In this document: positions 5,790-7,204 of the stretch, in pieces | How positions within the stretch are numbered: position 1 is the stretch's first letter | Layout: each line of letters starts with the position of its first letter | Assembly (NCBI GenBank): GCA_003542355.1 | Contig: DPKU01000001.1 | Span: forward strand, 1-7,204 | Source of the DNA: Clostridiales bacterium | GTDB taxonomy: Bacteria > Bacillota > Clostridia > Peptostreptococcales > Anaerovoracaceae | Direction of reading: 5' to 3' | DNA length: 7,204 bases | Made by a program: the position numbers and the translations under genes | The notes under the pieces: generated by a model | What the model was told of the DNA's origin: nothing | What the model saw: the letters and a program-made list of their open reading frames with translations, nothing else | The model's database searches: none

Positions 5790-6440
5790 ATGACTGATGT
5801 TACAAAATTCAATGGACAAACGAAGGGGGAGGAGCTCGCCAATGCGATCACCCATGGAGTCGGGGCGCTTCTTTCCCTGACCGGTACGATCGTGCTGTTG
5901 ACTGCAGCGTTTATGTACAGCGACGGTCTGGGCATTTTTTCAGCATTTTTTTACGGGATCAGTCTGGTCGTGCTCTACACATTTTCCACGTTGTATCATG
6001 CGGCGGCAGGGCCGCACAAAAAAGTCCTCCAGAAATTGGACCACTGCTCTATCTTCTTTCTGATCCTGGGCAGCTACGCGCCCCTGTGTCTTGTGCTGCT
6101 GGGCGGAACGGCAGGACGTGTCCTGTTTCTTCTGAATGCATCCTGCGCGATCGTGGGCATCGTTCTGAACTGTGTGGATATCCGCAGGTTCCACAAGGTT
6201 TCTTTGGCGATGTATCTGATCATGGGATGGTCCTGCGTCTTCGTGCTTCCTCCGATCTTCGGCCGTCTCGATATCTGGGGGCGGTTCCTTCTGGTGACCG
6301 GCGGGCTTCTGTATTCCGGCGGCGTATTTTTTTACGCAAATCATAAGCATCGATACATGCACTCTGTGTGGCATCTGTTTGTGATCGGCGGCAGCGTCAC
6401 CCACTATTTCCTGATTCTGTTCTATACATATTTAAACTAA
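5790..6440 (+). CDS. Hemolysin III / TrhA family (PAQR-like) membrane protein
   Basis: This 216-residue polytopic membrane protein of the TrhA/YqfA/hemolysin III family is the bacterial branch of the progestin and adipoQ receptor (PAQR) superfamily. Family landmarks are in order. EELANAITHG holds the conserved Glu, Asn18 and His22. STLYH at 66-70 holds Ser66 and His70. LDHCSIFFLILGSYAP holds Asp84-His85 after the second helix. The C-terminal HSVWH (His191, His195) and GSVTHYF (His205) follow. In PAQR proteins the conserved Ser, Asp and His residues form a buried zinc site. About seven hydrophobic segments are visible between residue 24 and the C-terminus. Length matches the family (about 210-220). 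ATG at 5790 follows AAGGAG (5773-5778). The gene appears to be monocistronic: its own promoter lies upstream and a terminator begins right at its stop. Despite the name, haemolysis is doubtful for most members; roles in membrane lipid homeostasis have been proposed. The family is certain and the activity is not. Confidence 0.93.
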   Translation: MTDVTKFNGQTKGEELANAITHGVGALLSLTGTIVLLTAAFMYSDGLGIFSAFFYGISLVVLYTFSTLYHAAAGPHKKVLQKLDHCSIFFLILGSYAPLCLVLLGGTAGRVLFLLNASCAIVGIVLNCVDIRRFHKVSLAMYLIMGWSCVFVLPPIFGRLDIWGRFLLVTGGLLYSGGVFFYANHKHRYMHSVWHLFVIGGSVTHYFLILFYTYLN

Positions 6441-6466
6441 AAAGAAGACCGCGAACGGTCTTCTTT
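6441..6466. terminator. Bidirectional rho-independent terminator
   Basis: An 11-bp perfect stem AAAGAAGACCG (6441-6451) with CGGTCTTCTTT (6456-6466) closes a four-base CGAA loop. The T-rich 3' arm and downstream GATTTAT act on the + strand. On the minus strand CTTCTTTTTAG gives a longer U-tract for the PEP carboxykinase gene. It starts immediately after the TAA of the hemolysin III gene. Confidence 0.88.
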
Positions 6467-6485
6467 GATTTATGTCCTGCAATGA

Positions 6486-7204
6486 TCAGGGTCTGTAGGC
6501 ACCGGGCCGGATCACATCGCCAAAGCGTTCTTTGGCTGCCCTGATATGCTCGATGGCCTGATCCCAGTGATCGAACAGCTCCTGAGGCGTATGCGAGTCC
6601 ATCTTGGTATAGAACGCCTTGGTTCGCTCCAGTTTGCCGATCCATCCGGCGCAGCGGAAGCTGAACAGGTATTCATAGTCTTCTTTCGAAAACGCTTCGT
6701 CCAAATGCTTTTGAAACAGTATCACCAGATCCTCGTAGCGGGGGATTTTTCCTGTTGGCGTGTCGTAGGCATCGTATTCTCCGTGGAGCCGTCCTTCGGC
6801 CCAGTGCAGCCAGACTTTCTTGGCCAGTTTGCTGGTCATGAAGTTTCCTGCGGCATTCTTCATGAAGTAGTTGGTGCTGAAGATCCGCGGCGGTTGGTCC
6901 ACCTTCTCACCGAAGCGGATGTTGTTCATTGTATACTGGCCCAAAGGATAGGAAAGAAAATCCGTGATGGCCATGGGATCCGATTTTCGCACGCCTTCTT
7001 TGCCCAAGGTGGCGCTGGTGGTCTCGGATTCCAGCGTGGCGGCCTTCAACAGGATCCCGTCTCTCCAGGAGGGTGATTCTTCTATGGGAACGGTGATATC
7101 GCTGTCCCGGCCGCCGTAGAGGATGCCTTCCACCTGTACGCCGTTCTTTGATTCAAAGCCTTCTTTATCGATATTTTCCAGATAATCCAGGCGCATGGTG
7201 TAGC
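6486..7204 (-). CDS. Phosphoenolpyruvate carboxykinase, GTP-enzyme superfamily, C-terminal part (5' end outside window)
   Basis: This is the C-terminal 239 or so residues of a PEP carboxykinase related to the GTP-dependent enzymes, which interconvert oxaloacetate and PEP plus CO2 in the cytosol. The frame is open to the right edge (YTM before MRLDYL), so the ATG at 7196 is internal. Numbering from it, matches to the superfamily are VEGILYGGRDSD (22-33, with the GGR motif), SWRDGILLKAATLESETTSA (43-62), KSDPMAITDFLSYPLGQY (71-88), PPRIFSTNYFMK (102-113) and DTPTGKIP (145-152). Where GTP enzymes carry the guanine-binding WPGFGEN segment, this protein has FMTSKLAKKVW (119-129). The C-terminal tail after DTPTGKIP also differs from the classic enzyme. 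The P-loop and metal-binding residues lie outside the window. The donor may therefore not be GTP; the large pyrophosphate-dependent PEPCKs are an alternative. The terminator at 6441-6466 lies just downstream. Superfamily membership is firm and cofactor type is unresolved. Confidence 0.88.
   Translation of the reverse strand, partial: YTMRLDYLENIDKEGFESKNGVQVEGILYGGRDSDITVPIEESPSWRDGILLKAATLESETTSATLGKEGVRKSDPMAITDFLSYPLGQYTMNNIRFGEKVDQPPRIFSTNYFMKNAAGNFMTSKLAKKVWLHWAEGRLHGEYDAYDTPTGKIPRYEDLVILFQKHLDEAFSKEDYEYLFSFRCAGWIGKLERTKAFYTKMDSHTPQELFDHWDQAIEHIRAAKERFGDVIRPGAYRP

Noticed and set aside
6546..7076. A + strand open frame of 176 codons opposite the PEP carboxykinase gene
   Set aside because: It is antisense to clear PEPCK motifs, with no promoter or ribosome binding site.

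Overview
The window reads as a chromosomal segment of a Gram-positive, probably anaerobic bacterium, most likely a member of Clostridia. The support is indirect: strong AGGAG-type ribosome binding sites, sigma-A-like promoters with TGN extended -10 elements, a DUF1292 protein, a Gram-positive style lipoprotein, a nickel-pincer (LarA-type) enzyme and a PEP carboxykinase of the GTP-enzyme superfamily. Base composition is near balanced. I cannot place it at genus level. There are no tRNA or rRNA genes, CRISPR arrays, insertion sequences or phage genes. This looks like core or metabolic chromosome rather than a mobile island.

Layout. (1) Positions 1-546 hold the 3' end of uvrC on the + strand. 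(2) A promoter at 550-578 drives a small, extremely acidic DUF1292 protein (619-918) and a COG2509-type FAD-dependent dehydrogenase (920-2299), which are separated by a single base. (3) A bidirectional terminator (2321-2363) separates this unit from a converging three-gene operon on the minus strand. In transcription order that operon holds a lipoprotein with an FKBP/trigger-factor-like foldase domain (5599-4499), a LarA-family nickel-dependent racemase/epimerase (4479-3199) and a CorA-family metal transporter (3197-2370). (4) A 190-bp divergent intergenic region (5600-5789) carries back-to-back promoter signals and an inverted repeat. (5) A TrhA/hemolysin III membrane protein (5790-6440) follows on the + strand. 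(6) A second bidirectional terminator (6441-6466) separates it from the 3' part of a PEP carboxykinase gene on the minus strand (6486 to the right edge).

How the genes may work together. The two-gene DUF1292-FAD unit appears translationally coupled, but its function is unknown. In the minus-strand operon the LarA homologue keeps every residue expected for binding the nickel-pincer nucleotide and for acid/base catalysis, and its stop codon lies one base from the corA start. This suggests that 2-hydroxyacid isomerisation and divalent-metal transport are co-expressed, but no larB, larC or larE cofactor gene is visible here. The most notable protein-level anomaly is the PEP carboxykinase fragment. 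It clearly belongs to the GTP-PEPCK superfamily, yet it lacks the guanine-binding WPGFGxN segment, so a non-GTP donor such as pyrophosphate should be considered. I found no convincing wholly new system. The points worth following are the PEPCK donor question, the foldase-larA-corA operon and the DUF1292-COG2509 pair.
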